A stretch of 64,000 bases of DNA from Enoplolaimus lenunculus (Eukaryota; Nematoda; Enoplea; Enoplida; Thoracostomopsidae), in the NCBI GenBank assembly GCA_030248215.1, contig JASANG010003793.1, positions 1 to 64,000 on the forward strand, read 5' to 3'. The notes beneath the pieces are model-generated. The model was not told the origin of the DNA and searched no databases. It saw nothing but the letters and a program-made list of their open reading frames with translations. The stretch's first letter is position 1, and each line of letters opens with the position of its first letter. Both the position numbers and the translations under genes were made by a program. Shown here piece after piece: positions 54,090 through 64,000 of the stretch.

Positions 54090-54330
54090 TAATGGAAACG
54101 GAAACGGAAAACAGATACGCAGGTATGAAAGTTTCAAAGATGTTTTATTTTTCTGCCAACACATTTTAAGATTTTGGATGAATCTCGTAATTTTTATTTC
54201 ATTTCAAACAATTGCACCATATCTGCAATGAAAAATTACGGAGATATACACGTAATTTACAACTAATTTTCAGCGTATAAATAACACAATTTCCGTTATT
54301 TCTATCGGGGAAACGGGAACGAGCATTGAT
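54090..54330. mobile_element. Family G repeat, more complete copy
   Basis: ATGGAAACGGAAACGGAAAA..., then GTTTCAAAGATGTTTTATTT, ATGAAAAATTACGGAGATAT, and a right part ending ATCGGGGAAACGGGAACG in opposite orientation to the left end. Confidence 0.72.
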
Positions 54331-54797
54331 TCTTACTGAAAAGAAAACAGGAAGCGGCGATGCTGAAAGGCTCTCGCCCATAGCACCTGGGTCCGATTCC
54401 AAGCTGGAAAATTGGTGTCAGCTAAAATAGAAAATGTTCGTATTTGAACGATTTAGTGAAAAATTTTTTCAGTTAGTGTGTTTAAATGTAGGCACAATTT
54501 ATTTTAACCGTTTCCTTCTTAAATTATACATATTTTGAGCAACCGAGAACCAGCTGTAAACCAACAATAAATGCGCAATGCGCTTTCCGTTGAGCCACAA
54601 GTGAGGTAGAACTTTTCTAGGGGAAGCAATATTTTGCCAGTTTTAGCCGACCGTCCCCGGCCACTTTTCGGCTACCGGTTTGGATAAAACTTTTTACTTA
54701 GATTAAACAGTTTATTAGAAAAACATCCTGCTGAATATATACTTTCTCGACTATCAATTATAGCAGTAATGCATACAGTTTAAGACCAGCTGAGAAT
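54331..54797. other. Intergenic stretch, nothing recognised
   Basis: ACCTGGGTCCGATTCC at about 54388 resembles a tRNA B box. Otherwise AT-rich. Confidence 0.35.
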
Positions 54798-55167
54798 CAG
54801 GGTACACAACAGGTGGGGTCAGCCAGTGGCTCCGTCTCCGGCAGAAAATAGACCAACGGCTCCGATTCCGGTAGAATTGATGCCACAGGTTCGGCGATTT
54901 CTGTTTTCAATTGTGCATTGTTTTACAAAACTTGTGTTTTTTGCGTTTTGTGTCAACTTTTGGTACAATTTAGCGAAAAAACTTGCAGAGATTTCGTAAA
55001 AAATATGCATAAAACCAGAACATTTTGCAATATCTTAAAGATATTTGCTAAAATTAGCAAAGTAAACATCATGTTAACAACCTAATTTCGCTTTATAGTC
55101 GGCTTTACCTCCGGCTCCTGTTCCTGGAAAATATGTTGACCGCCGGCTACGCCTCCGGTTCCACCCT
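54798..55167. mobile_element. Family F hAT-like MITE
   Basis: CAGGGTACACAACAGGTGG... to ...GCCTCCGGTTCCACCCT, with CCGGCTCC-type subterminal motifs and the conserved AT-rich core. Confidence 0.75.
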
Positions 55168-55366
55168 AAAGGGAATAGCACAAACCCATAAATTGTGGTG
55201 GATCCAAAATTTCGCGGTGGTGGGAACATTTTGGGCTTGGAAATTTTACAGTTCGAAAGCGCATTTTCAGCAATTTTATATAATATTTTCAAGGTTGACT
55301 AATTTTGCTGAAGGTGCAAAACCTTTAAATTTGTGAAGTAACCTAGCCATATATTTCACTTATTTA

Positions 55367-55621
55367 CACTGTAAATTCCAATGAATTGATGAGTCAACTC
55401 AGGGAAGGAATTACGTAGTTATTTCTGGTTATTGCTGAGTTAATAAAAGCAAATATTAACTCACTCTGAGCAAATTTAATTCCGGGTGAGTTGATTAATT
55501 AGCTCAGAATGAGTCAAATCAATTCAGTATTCTCTGTTCTGAAAGACCTAATTCAGAGTTTAAAGTTCTGAGTAGATTCAACTCATTCTGAGTTAAAATC
55601 AACTTAATGGAATTTACGGTT
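55367..55621. mobile_element. Family E MITE
   Basis: CACTGTAAATTCCAATGAATT... to ...TTAATGGAATTTACGGT, TA on both sides, 255 bp, rich in GAGTTGATT and its complement. Confidence 0.88.
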
Positions 55622-57568
55622 TATCTATAAACTACATCGTGACCTTCAGGTTAACCAGTTGCGTTGCAAACTGATCTACCACTACAGGTACCACATTATA
55701 TATCGCAATACAGAATTTAGATTAACTAAATACAAAAATAGTATATACAAAAATAGAATAGTTTTCATAGACATCAACGTGGAAACGTTAATAAAGCAAA
55801 ACAACGTGAAGCCATTCCATAATCTGATACAAAGATTGTTTATAGACATAAGCTAAACACAAAATGTGACTAAAACTGCTCAAATCTTAGACTTGAACTA
55901 TAGCACCTGCTTTAAATACAAAACTAATTCTGTCTGTTTTGTTAGAGTTTTCTCGTTATAGCTTGTAAAGTGAATTCGTTCAGCCAAGGTCTTCAAAACA
56001 TTTTACTTTGTATGGACATTTAAATTTTCGGAAAATCGTGTCCAATGTGATTGGGTTTGCACAATTTTAGTTGTATAACTTCAAGAATATCAGCTATGAC
56101 ACCTCTCGTTTAATAACCAGTTGCCTAAAATTGTTGAAACTCCTGAAAACAATATAGCTAATCAGAATATCGCAATGCGCTTTCTACGTTAACTGGCTAA
56201 AAACGTCGACGGGATTCTAACCAATTCTCATGTTTACGAGTTTTAAAATTTTAAAATATATACATGAACTTTGTTTGCTGGCTAGCTGTAAAGGGCCGAG
56301 TTTATCCAAATTTATGGTCACAAATTTTTTCACTGTATGGAATATAATAAAGTTAAATTTTCTAATCAAACATTGACTGGGTTGCAGAAACATTACTTAA
56401 GTCAATTTTGGACTTAAGTCAAAAAATAGTCGTAACATGATGGATCGAAAAGTTCTGTAAATTAGCAGTACCGGGAGCTGCCAACTGTCCCATTTATAGC
56501 TACCTCCAGTAACTCAAAATAGCGTCGACCTGAGCAACTATTGATTATTTGGTGAAGTTTAAACAAGTGTTGAAAATCTCCAACTAAAATCAAAACTACC
56601 AAACTGAAGTAAAATATTGATTTAACTTGAAATTCGGCTTAAGTAAATGTTTCTGCAGCCCAGCCAGTGCTATTGGCCGTAAGAAGACACCATTTAGTCT
56701 TGCATGCAAGTTTATGATACTTTTCTAAGAAGATATTCTTGCATTAACATTTGAAATCAAATCTAACATTCTTTGGCATACAACATATTTAAATACATTT
56801 TATTGCACAGGATTCAAGGGGCAGCCGAATATTTGTTTCCTGTAAAAATCAGCGTTGGTTCCCGTTATGAAAATACCGAAATTCCGGTATTTTAACGGTC
56901 ATGCTTGTAAATCCCTGAAGTATTACCAAATTTTGATTGCGCGCAAAGGATGATAAAATTCAACCTGTGCGTTTAAAATTTTAAATTGAAATTTTTGACC
57001 CTAATGACGAATTTAAAAATTTGTGACATCGGGTTCACATATCATATATTTACAGTGAAAAACGCATGGGAGCCAGATGCCAAACGCAATTATAATACTG
57101 TAAGACTAAATTTTAGTTAAAGACGATAAGCTTCGGTGGTTGCAGCGTTGCCTGTGGACTGTTCTGAACCTTGGTCTTTATAAATCTACAATCATTGGTT
57201 GTTTCACTCGCCCAACAGTTTCTGCAAGGAACGAAACTTGATTAAAAGCTTCGCAAACTGAAGTCATTTTAGCAACTTTTGTTGAAAGATATTTCATACG
57301 TTTCAATCTGATTGGTTCACCTCATTTCCTGAGATAATAAACTTTCCTGATAACAGTTGACGTAAAATCAACGGTTATAAACTATTGTGTGTGTTCACAA
57401 ACAGCTTTCATGTGCACCAAGTGAAATTTCACGCAAAACACATTTAGCACTAAAAATTGGTCATTAAACATGTCGCTGTTTGCACGGATTCTGTGACTCG
57501 CTCGGTCAGTTCTTGGTGGTGTTTTGTTTATCAATAAAATTACATAATGGCTGGGTTGGAGAAGACAT
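55622..57568. other. Intergenic stretch, nothing recognised
   Basis: AT-rich, no gene model. 56390-56650 contains mirrored ACTTAAGTCAATTTTGG and TTGACTTAAG-like motifs at either side, possibly another eroded inverted-repeat element. Confidence 0.35.
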
Positions 57569-57813
57569 TTGGCACTTGGTTTTTTGGTGTTTTCGGGTTT
57601 AGTTGGTCATGTCATTGATAATTCCTGTAGAACTTTAGACCCGTTTTTCTTGAGCACAGCACACACATTGGTTAATACTTTGGCATCAGCTTTGCCGGCG
57701 GCAAGTAATGACGTTCACACGTTACAATGCGTGCGCTTACACAAAGAACAGTTTAGCTTTCCGTCAGGTTGTGCTGATAAACGATCATTGCAGTTAAGGA
57801 ATCTTAGGAAGCT
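57569..57813 (+). CDS. Open frame of uncertain status, cut by a MITE
   Basis: A frame of about 80 codons has a hydrophobic start (LGFLVFSGLVG) and Cys at three spaced positions, resembling a small secreted protein. But it has no in-frame ATG, an upstream TAA is close, and no acceptor is convincing. The family A MITE at 57814 extends the frame artificially into Gly-Leu repeats. Confidence 0.2.
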
Positions 57814-58046
57814 CGGCCCATGTTACTTTCAGAGGCGTCCAGGTTTCTGGTTGGTCTATAAAAGTATGTTTAGATACTTGATTACATTTTGTTGCCTAGG
57901 CTTAGGCTTAGGCTTAGGCTTAGGCTTAGACTTAGACTTAGGTTTAGGCTTAGGCTTAGGCTCAGGCTTAGGCTTAGGCTTAGGCTCAGGTTTAGGCTTA
58001 GGAATACGCTTAATCTACTGTTACTCCCCTTAAAGTAACATTGGCC
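57814..58046. mobile_element. Family A hAT-like MITE with long TTAGGC array
   Basis: GGCCCATGTTACTTTCAGAGG... to ...CCTTAAAGTAACATTGGCC, perfect duplication GGAAGCTC at 57806-57813 and 58047-58054. The longest TTAGGC run in the window (about 57898-57998, some 17 units). Confidence 0.95.
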
Positions 58047-58152
58047 GGAAGCTCTGTGTCCCCGTTGTATAAAATTTTGGTTTTTGAATTAAAGTTTTGG
58101 ACACGCGATGCTTGCGCAATTTCACCAAGTTTCCACGTAGGCTCAAGCTTTG

Positions 58153-58402
58153 CACTGTAAATTCCAGTGAGTTGGTTTTAACGCAGAATAAATAGAATCT
58201 ACTCAGACGACTGTAGCTCTGAATTGGGTCATTCCGAACTCAGAATTAGTTAAACTCAATCTGCGCCAATTTTTCGACTCACCCGGAATCAAATCCGCTC
58301 AGACTGAGTTTTTATTTACTGTTTTAACTCGCAGAAATAACCAGAAGAACTAATTTCTTTCTCTCACTGACTTGATTACTAAACTCATTAAGATTTATAG
58401 TG
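58153..58402. mobile_element. Family E MITE
   Basis: CACTGTAAATTCCAGTGAG... to ...CATTAAGATTTATAGTG. A TA follows the right end. Confidence 0.85.
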
Positions 58403-58818
58403 TAGGTTTAAGCTTAGGCTTAGGTTTAATTTTTTGTTCCAATACATGAAAAATATTAGGCTGGCTTGAAGTCAGTATCACATTCAGGAGACAAGAAAAC
58501 AATGGTAAAAAATAGGTTTTAAAAAGTTTTTCTCCAATCGAAACGAAACGGCTTTGTGAAACTAATATAAAATCTGTTGTGTTTGGCTGAGTTGTGTTCC
58601 GAACAACAAAATCTCTATTAAAAAAGTGAATAGCAAAACGGTTTAAAACACAATTCAATGAAGTTCATTTATTGCCGATTGTTTCGAAATACTGGGAAGC
58701 ATAGCAACAAAACACTTGCGGTTTACCAAATTTTTTATAGTTTACAACGCGTTTTTGTTGGTCGCAATCATACGCCACTAAGTAACGGAGCCGTGACCGC
58801 AATGGACAACAAATGTTA

Positions 58819-59240
58819 CTGTATTGACCCGAATAAGAGGGGGGTAATAAGAGGGGCGTTCCCATTTTAGGTCCGAATCAATAGGAGACCGTATCACTAA
58901 ATAAGAGTCCGTAAGCGGATAGAGTCCCTAGACCCTAATTAGTGTCCGTAAATGTCAATTAACCCTAATTGTAGCGCATAAATGACTCCAGGACCAAATA
59001 ATTTGAGCTCGCAACTTTAAAGCGTGCCTAAATTCATTCTTAAGTATAACTTTTTATTATCGCTCAAACTATTTACACGTTTAATTCAACGGATAGTTGC
59101 AGTACCGGATATATCAGTAACAAAGGGCGGCGGAGCGTTGGTTAAAAATATATAACAGTTCGTAACCGAATGACAAGGGGTGTACCCTCTGGAGAGGCCA
59201 AATAAATATCAGCCCCCCCATCTTATTCGGGTCACTACAG
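58819..59240. mobile_element. Family C MITE, near full length
   Basis: CTGTATTGACCCGAATAAGAG... to ...TATTCGGGTCACTACAG, TA at 58817-58818 and 59241-59242. Opposite orientation to 26040-26487. Confidence 0.92.
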
Positions 59241-59679
59241 TAATTTCAAACCGTTTTTCAAGTTATGCTGAAATTTATTAAGCGCACGCTTTTAGCTGCG
59301 TTGGAGTTTGTGACGATGCAAACTTCAGAAAAGCGATTTGACAAAAATTGATGATAAAAATAAAACGTTATTGGATTTTGAGAAAAAAGATATATAAACA
59401 GCTGTCTAAACCACCTGAACTTTTCAAAATTTTTGTTAGTTCAACAAAAATAGAATGCGTCTGTAAAATTATAAAAGATGCTGTGAAAGAACATCACTGG
59501 TTCCAGTCCAAGGTTAAGCCTAAAACTGAATGTGATGCAAGTCCTCAGTCGGCTAGAATGCTATTGGTAAAAGGTAACCTAACGTTGAGATATTCTGTCC
59601 AAGGTTTAACTTAAACTTGAGTATGCTGCAAGACTACAGAATGTGTAGCCTTTTCTTACATAAATATTTTCAAAATTTC
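59241..59679. other. Intergenic stretch
   Basis: An 88-codon plus-strand frame (59348-59614) has no recognisable domain and no splice context. Confidence 0.35.
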
Positions 59680-59790
59680 ATACGAAATGTAATTTCAAGG
59701 TAACATTCGAACCCTAGTCTCTCGGGAGGGAGGCGTTTTCGATGACCACTCAGCTATAGCAGCATGACGCTTGAGCCCGAGGGGGCTGTC
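59680..59790 (-). mobile_element. tRNA-derived SINE-like fragment
   Basis: Minus strand: TATAGCTGAGTGGTCATCG (A-box-like, Leu/Ser-type), GGGTTCGAATGTTACCTTG (B box), tail AAATTACATTTCGTATGAAA. Shared with 51929-52022. Confidence 0.6.
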
Positions 59791-60861
59791 ACGTCTTGTA
59801 GAGATTATGCACTGCGTATATATGTTAGAATTGTTAAACACTGCTCACAGTGTCTGTGCTGCTCGGGTATGACTTGTATTGTGTTGGACATATTGTACTG
59901 TATGAGTTAAAGGGTTAAAATGCAAAAAAAAACTTGAAGAAAGAAGCATGAGGGAATTTGATACGATTTTTGACCGCTGGACTTAAAAGCTTCAATGTGA
60001 TTACAGGCCAAGCGTACCAGAGGCGAACTCCTGTCTCTGTAGTTTTTTACATGAATTCTAATCTCCGGAAACACATGTGACAAAATTTAATTAAAACATT
60101 GGATTTATTTTGAGAGAAAAAATATCAATATCTGTTCCGTACATCTCAAACTTTTCCCGTTTTTCAATAATTCGTGTCCCGAACAATAAACCCCACTCTG
60201 TATCTATATAAGCTTAATCGTTGCTGGGTCAAACTTGCTCCAAAACGTTCAACCAAGCAAACAATATTAAGCCAAATGAAATTTCACTACTAAATATTTA
60301 TACGAAATTTTGGACTTAATTCCTGCTAAAGGCCATGGCTTGGCTTACGCACCCCCTTTCTTATGACTGTGGTCTCTGCCTGGCCAGTGTAAACTGAACA
60401 GTGTTTTTTGTTAAATGAAGACTAAAGTTCAATTTGGACAAAGAAACCACAGCATATATATATTGTTCTTTGTTCGTATGCCAGCAAAATGAGTATAAAT
60501 ATTTAATGTCAAACCGAGAACTTTTACAGAGTCTGTTTTTGGTTTTGGTGACAGCCACTGGGAAATGGCTATAAAATAGCGGTTTCATCAAAATGTTTTT
60601 GTCTTAATAACTTTACGATGACCTCAAAGCCTATAAATTCACACGGATGTAAATTTTTTTGTTAAACATCCGTAATAAATTGATCAAATTGTTCTATAGG
60701 TCCCGCGGTTTAGGACCGCAGTAACGAAAGAAGGGACGGCGTAGGGTCTGCCAAAATCTGTGCCCAAATCATCTGGTCCAGAAAGTGTTCAAGAGCATTT
60801 TATATAAATTGTACGTTTAGGATATAGGATTCGCACCATTAATTAAAACGTGATTTTTTAG
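59791..60861. other. Intergenic stretch, nothing recognised
   Basis: AT-rich, no repeats or gene models found by eye. Confidence 0.35.
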
Positions 60862-61085
60862 TCCGTATTCCCAACGGTATCACGACAATTTGTCGCCCGA
60901 CAACTCGTTGACCGAGAACGTTTAGTCCGAAACTTCACTCACTCGACAATTCGCCGCCAATCATTCTGGCTAGGCTTGGGTTTAGGCGTAGGATTACGCT
61001 TATAATTTGGCTTTGATTTATTATCCGGCTTAGGACACTGTTGAGTGACAAGTTGTCGTGTGACGAATTGCCGTCGATTCTTTCC
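60862..61085. mobile_element. Family I repeat
   Basis: TATTCCCAACGGTATCACGAC AATTTGTCG... to ...TTGTCGTGTGACGAATTGCCG, with CGACAANTCGTCG-type palindromes at both ends and a TTAGGCGTAGGA stretch in the middle. Confidence 0.6.
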
Positions 61086-62900
61086 CAACTGTGTTCAAAT
61101 GTGAAATTTCACACCGTATTTAGCCAAATAAAACTTAAGAATGTGATACATTTCGAAGTCCGCCATTCACTTTTTTAAATTGCAAAACTTGCTGCGAACT
61201 GGTGATTGCTGCAGGTCACATTTCAATATAAAACATCAAAGATCTCTGAAGAAACTGAAAGTAATTGTTTGAGAATGAACTTTAAATATTGCATCTTAAA
61301 ATTCTGATTTAAATGCGTTTAAAATGTTAAATATTAATTTTAGGCTCTTTTAGAATATCATTTTATTTACTTTTATCCTTTAGTACATTCCGCAACGCGA
61401 AAAAAATGAAAAATATCCCAATACTCATCATTGTGGCTCGGGACGGATTCTTTCACGGGTGTCTGTTTAAAACAAACGACTAAAGTTTTAATTTAACATT
61501 TTAAGGCTTTAGCAGTATTTGAACGAACGCATTTTTTTCGATTCCTTCATTTTTTGTATATGTCGTAGCCACGGCACCAACATTACAAATTGCGCCGAAG
61601 TTTCACTGCTGCCATTTTTGTTTCTTTTTTGTATTTTGACAGGTGTCTCTATGGCAGTGTATGGCTACTGAGCCAATTGCTGTCGTGGGCATGGCGATAA
61701 TTGGCGAATTGTGCCGTAGCTATTGGCATATTTGCTTAGAACCAGTTGCGTTCCAAACTTAAGCTTTTTAACACATTTGAATATGTGTAATTTATTAGGC
61801 AACATTGCAGACAGGACAGTTTATTAATAAAAAGAAAACACAGAAAAATGTCTAATCTTAGGCACAGTTGCAGGCAGATGTGTGAATTTTGAAAGAAAAT
61901 ACAAATTTCAACTTAAGACGTTAATAGGCCGGTTGAAGCAAAACTTAGAAACGTCCGAAAGGTAAATATCAGCTGGCTCTATTAGTGGTCATGTTGTCAA
62001 TGTTAGATAACAAAACAGCTGTCTCTCACAATTGAAAGTTTTGTTTCAACGAACATTATCTAATACGGGGATCACATTATAAATGGTAAAATTCAATAAT
62101 AAACTTGTTACATTTAATTTTTTTGTTTCAAATTCACACTGCTGGCATCTGCATTGAAATAAACGATAGTACACATGATCTAAGCTCACCTCAAAAATAC
62201 ACCGGAAAATATAGAAAGAACCCGAAATGAAGTGGTTCTGTTTGAAGAATAGCAATAATCAAAATAACCTCATCTACAGAACAGGTCATAAACAGAGCCA
62301 TCGTTGAGCTTATGTTCAAGCTCTTACACTCAGCCACAAACCTGAATTCACAATTAAACTTGGAATAGCAAACCGTGATTATGTAAACGTTGCGCTTGTC
62401 AAAACGCTATTTTAGCATTAATATAAACGCTTTGTTTTTCAAATCGCAAAAAAAAACGATTTGCCTCTTTGACAACGAGGCCTACTCTCTTCAAATCTGG
62501 TTTCGAACTGTTCCGTAGATTTGGTCATATGAAAGATTAATGTTATTCTTCCACTGTTAATAAAGTTTCGTAATCGTAGTCATGAAGTCGTTATTCAATC
62601 AATTTTGGTTGGGCCCGTGATCTGTTTTTTTTCTTATTGGTACCATATTGAGTGTAAGATTTATTCTGAAATAAAAAATTTGAAATCCAGTATCACAAGA
62701 TTCTTGTAAAATATGCAGTATTGATAGCATTCTGCGCTGTTGAAAGGATATCTTGCGTGTAATAACCGGATTAAATATTAACTGCGTTCAGTTCCTGTTA
62801 CTCGTTGATATTATAGGTAGTTTAATTTTGGAATTAATAAATTGTGCCAAATTTAAAAGATTATTTTAATGCCAAGCTAATTTACCGATATCATGGTTTA
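61086..62900. other. Intergenic stretch, no gene recognised
   Basis: AT-rich. 61550-61740 has a short GC-balanced patch with TGGCACCAACA and repeated TGGC motifs but no frame of note. Confidence 0.35.
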
Positions 62901-63087
62901 GGCCCGTGTATAGAACATGGCCGGATCGTTTTCTAGAGGTGCTATAATAGAGTCAGTTTAAGCTTTAGACTATTTTTGCTTAGGCTTAGGCTTAGGCTTG
63001 GAATAGGCTCATCCATAGGCTTAGGCTTAGGCTTAGGCTTAGGAATATGCTTATACTACTGTTCCGGCCCTGTTCTATACATGGGCC
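62901..63087. mobile_element. Family B hAT-like MITE
   Basis: GGCCCGTGTATAGAACATGG... to ...TGTTCTATACATGGGCC, flanks ATGGTTTA and ATGGTTTC (one mismatch in 8). Two TTAGGC runs. Confidence 0.92.
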
Positions 63088-63318
63088 ATGGTTTCTTTGT
63101 TTGAAACCCAATTTGTAAGTTTCCAAACAAAACGTTTATTTATTAACACAATAATGTAATGCAAACTTATATACGAATCATCAACTGTTTTTATGTTAAA
63201 TTTGATCAAACCGAAAGCTACAAACGGATCTTTGGTGTCGTAACGAATGATTACCTTGAAATTATCGAAATTATCTTAAATTTCAAAATTTAAATTCTTA
63301 ATATTTTTGAAAAATTAA

Positions 63319-63495
63319 TCAGTTAAAATGTTTACCTTCGTTTTTGCACTCTTTGCAACCACACGACGCGTGATACGGAACTTCAATTTCTTTTTCAACA
63401 CCGCCAGGGCATTGAAACGGTACTTTCTTAAATTCCACGTATCCCATACAACACGCGCAGTTGGTGATCGTATACGGCGGTTCGAGTGTGAGCAT
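63319..63495 (-). CDS. Last exon of a secreted protein with a C-terminal cystine knot (mucin/VWF type)
   Basis: The acceptor ATTGTTCAG precedes 63495; the exon is 58 codons plus TGA (63321-63319). The translation contains NCACCMGYVEFKKVPFQCPG and HASCGCKECKNEGKHFN. The spacing CxCC...C(P)GG...CxCxxC matches the distal half of the CTCK domain of mucins, von Willebrand factor and related extracellular proteins, which forms intermolecular disulphides. The CxGxC half should lie on an upstream exon beyond 64000. The longest open frame on this strand is a different frame, so the exon is easily missed. A donor-like GTAAAC lies before the stop, so a longer form is possible. It points toward the synaptotagmin anchor exon, same strand, 11 kb away. 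Confidence 0.78.
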   Translation of the reverse strand: MLTLEPPYTITNCACCMGYVEFKKVPFQCPGGVEKEIEVPYHASCGCKECKNEGKHFN

Positions 63496-64000
63496 CTGAA
63501 CAATAAAAACAATTTGAAAGTTAAAATAAAACTATCAAACTTTGACGCTTTCATAAAGTCAAACTTGCCATTTTGCAGTGTGCAGCCAGAATTACAAAAT
63601 ACCGCATAGCGATAAAAATACCGGGAACCGTAAAGTGAAAAATATCTGTTTCCGCAACATTGGGTTGCAAGTAATTATTTTTTGTGTATTTTAGGGTCCT
63701 ACGTTTAACTCACTAAAATTCATTTAATGCGCTATTTCTGTGCCAATTTTGGGGAAACATGCCGGATTTAATACCGGGACCAGATCGTGAAAAATAGTGG
63801 ATTTTCATGCCGGCTGATAATTCTGATTGCACCATGGTTTAAAGGTATGAGCATTTCAGTGGTTTTTATAATTCTTACGAAAGACTTTTCATACTCCTAA
63901 AATCATGAATTGTTACTGGGAGCCAAAGGAAAACTTTTTCTAACTCAGAAATGTTTTACTGTTCAAACTATAATTGGCCATGAGAGTTGGGGCCAAAAAT
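63496..64000. other. Presumed intron of the cystine-knot gene
   Basis: AT-rich, with a possible eroded hAT-like fragment near 63750-63835 (ATGCCGG...TTGCACCATGG). No second cystine-knot exon is visible before the edge. Confidence 0.4.

Noticed and set aside
57830-58033. Gly-Leu repeat protein
   Set aside because: It is a TTAGGC array inside a MITE with a clear 8-bp TSD.
63315-63554. 79-residue minus-strand frame as the coding frame
   Set aside because: The overlapping frame gives a cystine-knot pattern with an exact acceptor; the longer frame gives no recognisable protein.

Overview
This is a 64 kb piece of an AT-rich, intron-bearing, transposon-riddled animal genome. The readable genes are a CYP2-type cytochrome P450, a synaptotagmin and a cystine-knot secreted protein, so it is metazoan. 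The P450 has its last intron just before the haem-cysteine motif, as in chordate CYP2 genes. An invertebrate chordate such as an ascidian is my best guess, but species and phylum are not proven by the sequence.

Layout. Positions 294-4720 are a minisatellite of about 245 copies of an 18-bp unit, followed by a 767-bp foldback element. The last two coding exons of a plus-strand CYP2-like gene lie at 5966-6412 and 7287-7468; its 5' exons are not visible. From 9370 to 52363, on the minus strand, runs a synaptotagmin gene of the Syt3/6/9/10 type. Seven coding exons can be read: one membrane-anchor exon, one linker plus C2A exon, two further C2A exons and three C2B exons. Its first visible intron is about 33.6 kb. 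A phase mismatch between the first two visible exons predicts at least one unseen exon. At the right edge (63319-63495, minus strand) is the last exon of a separate gene ending in a mucin/VWF-type C-terminal cystine knot.

Almost all the rest is non-autonomous DNA transposons, many with visible terminal inverted repeats (TIRs) and target-site duplications (TSDs). Letters are my own labels. A and B: hAT-like MITEs (8-bp TSDs) with internal TTAGGC arrays. C: TA-flanked MITE with ends CTGTAGTGACCCGAATAAG. D: TA-flanked palindromic MITE full of perfect AP-1 sites. E: TA-flanked MITE with ends CACTGTAAATTCC. F: hAT-like MITE with CCGGAG-rich ends. G: repeat rich in GGAAACGGAAACGG. H: ends GGCCCGTAGCCA. 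I: CGACAANTCGTCG palindromes. J: ends GGTCATCCACGTAATAAT. L: ends with TATTCTCAAATGTGT. There are also single hAT-like elements, tRNA-derived SINE-like fragments, a 74-bp tandem array, a 21-bp minisatellite and microsatellites. Several elements are nested and some sit within 15-40 nt of splice sites.

No operon-like organisation, CRISPR array or intact transposase was seen. The genes are functionally unrelated: microsomal oxidation, calcium-triggered membrane fusion, and a secreted cystine-knot protein.
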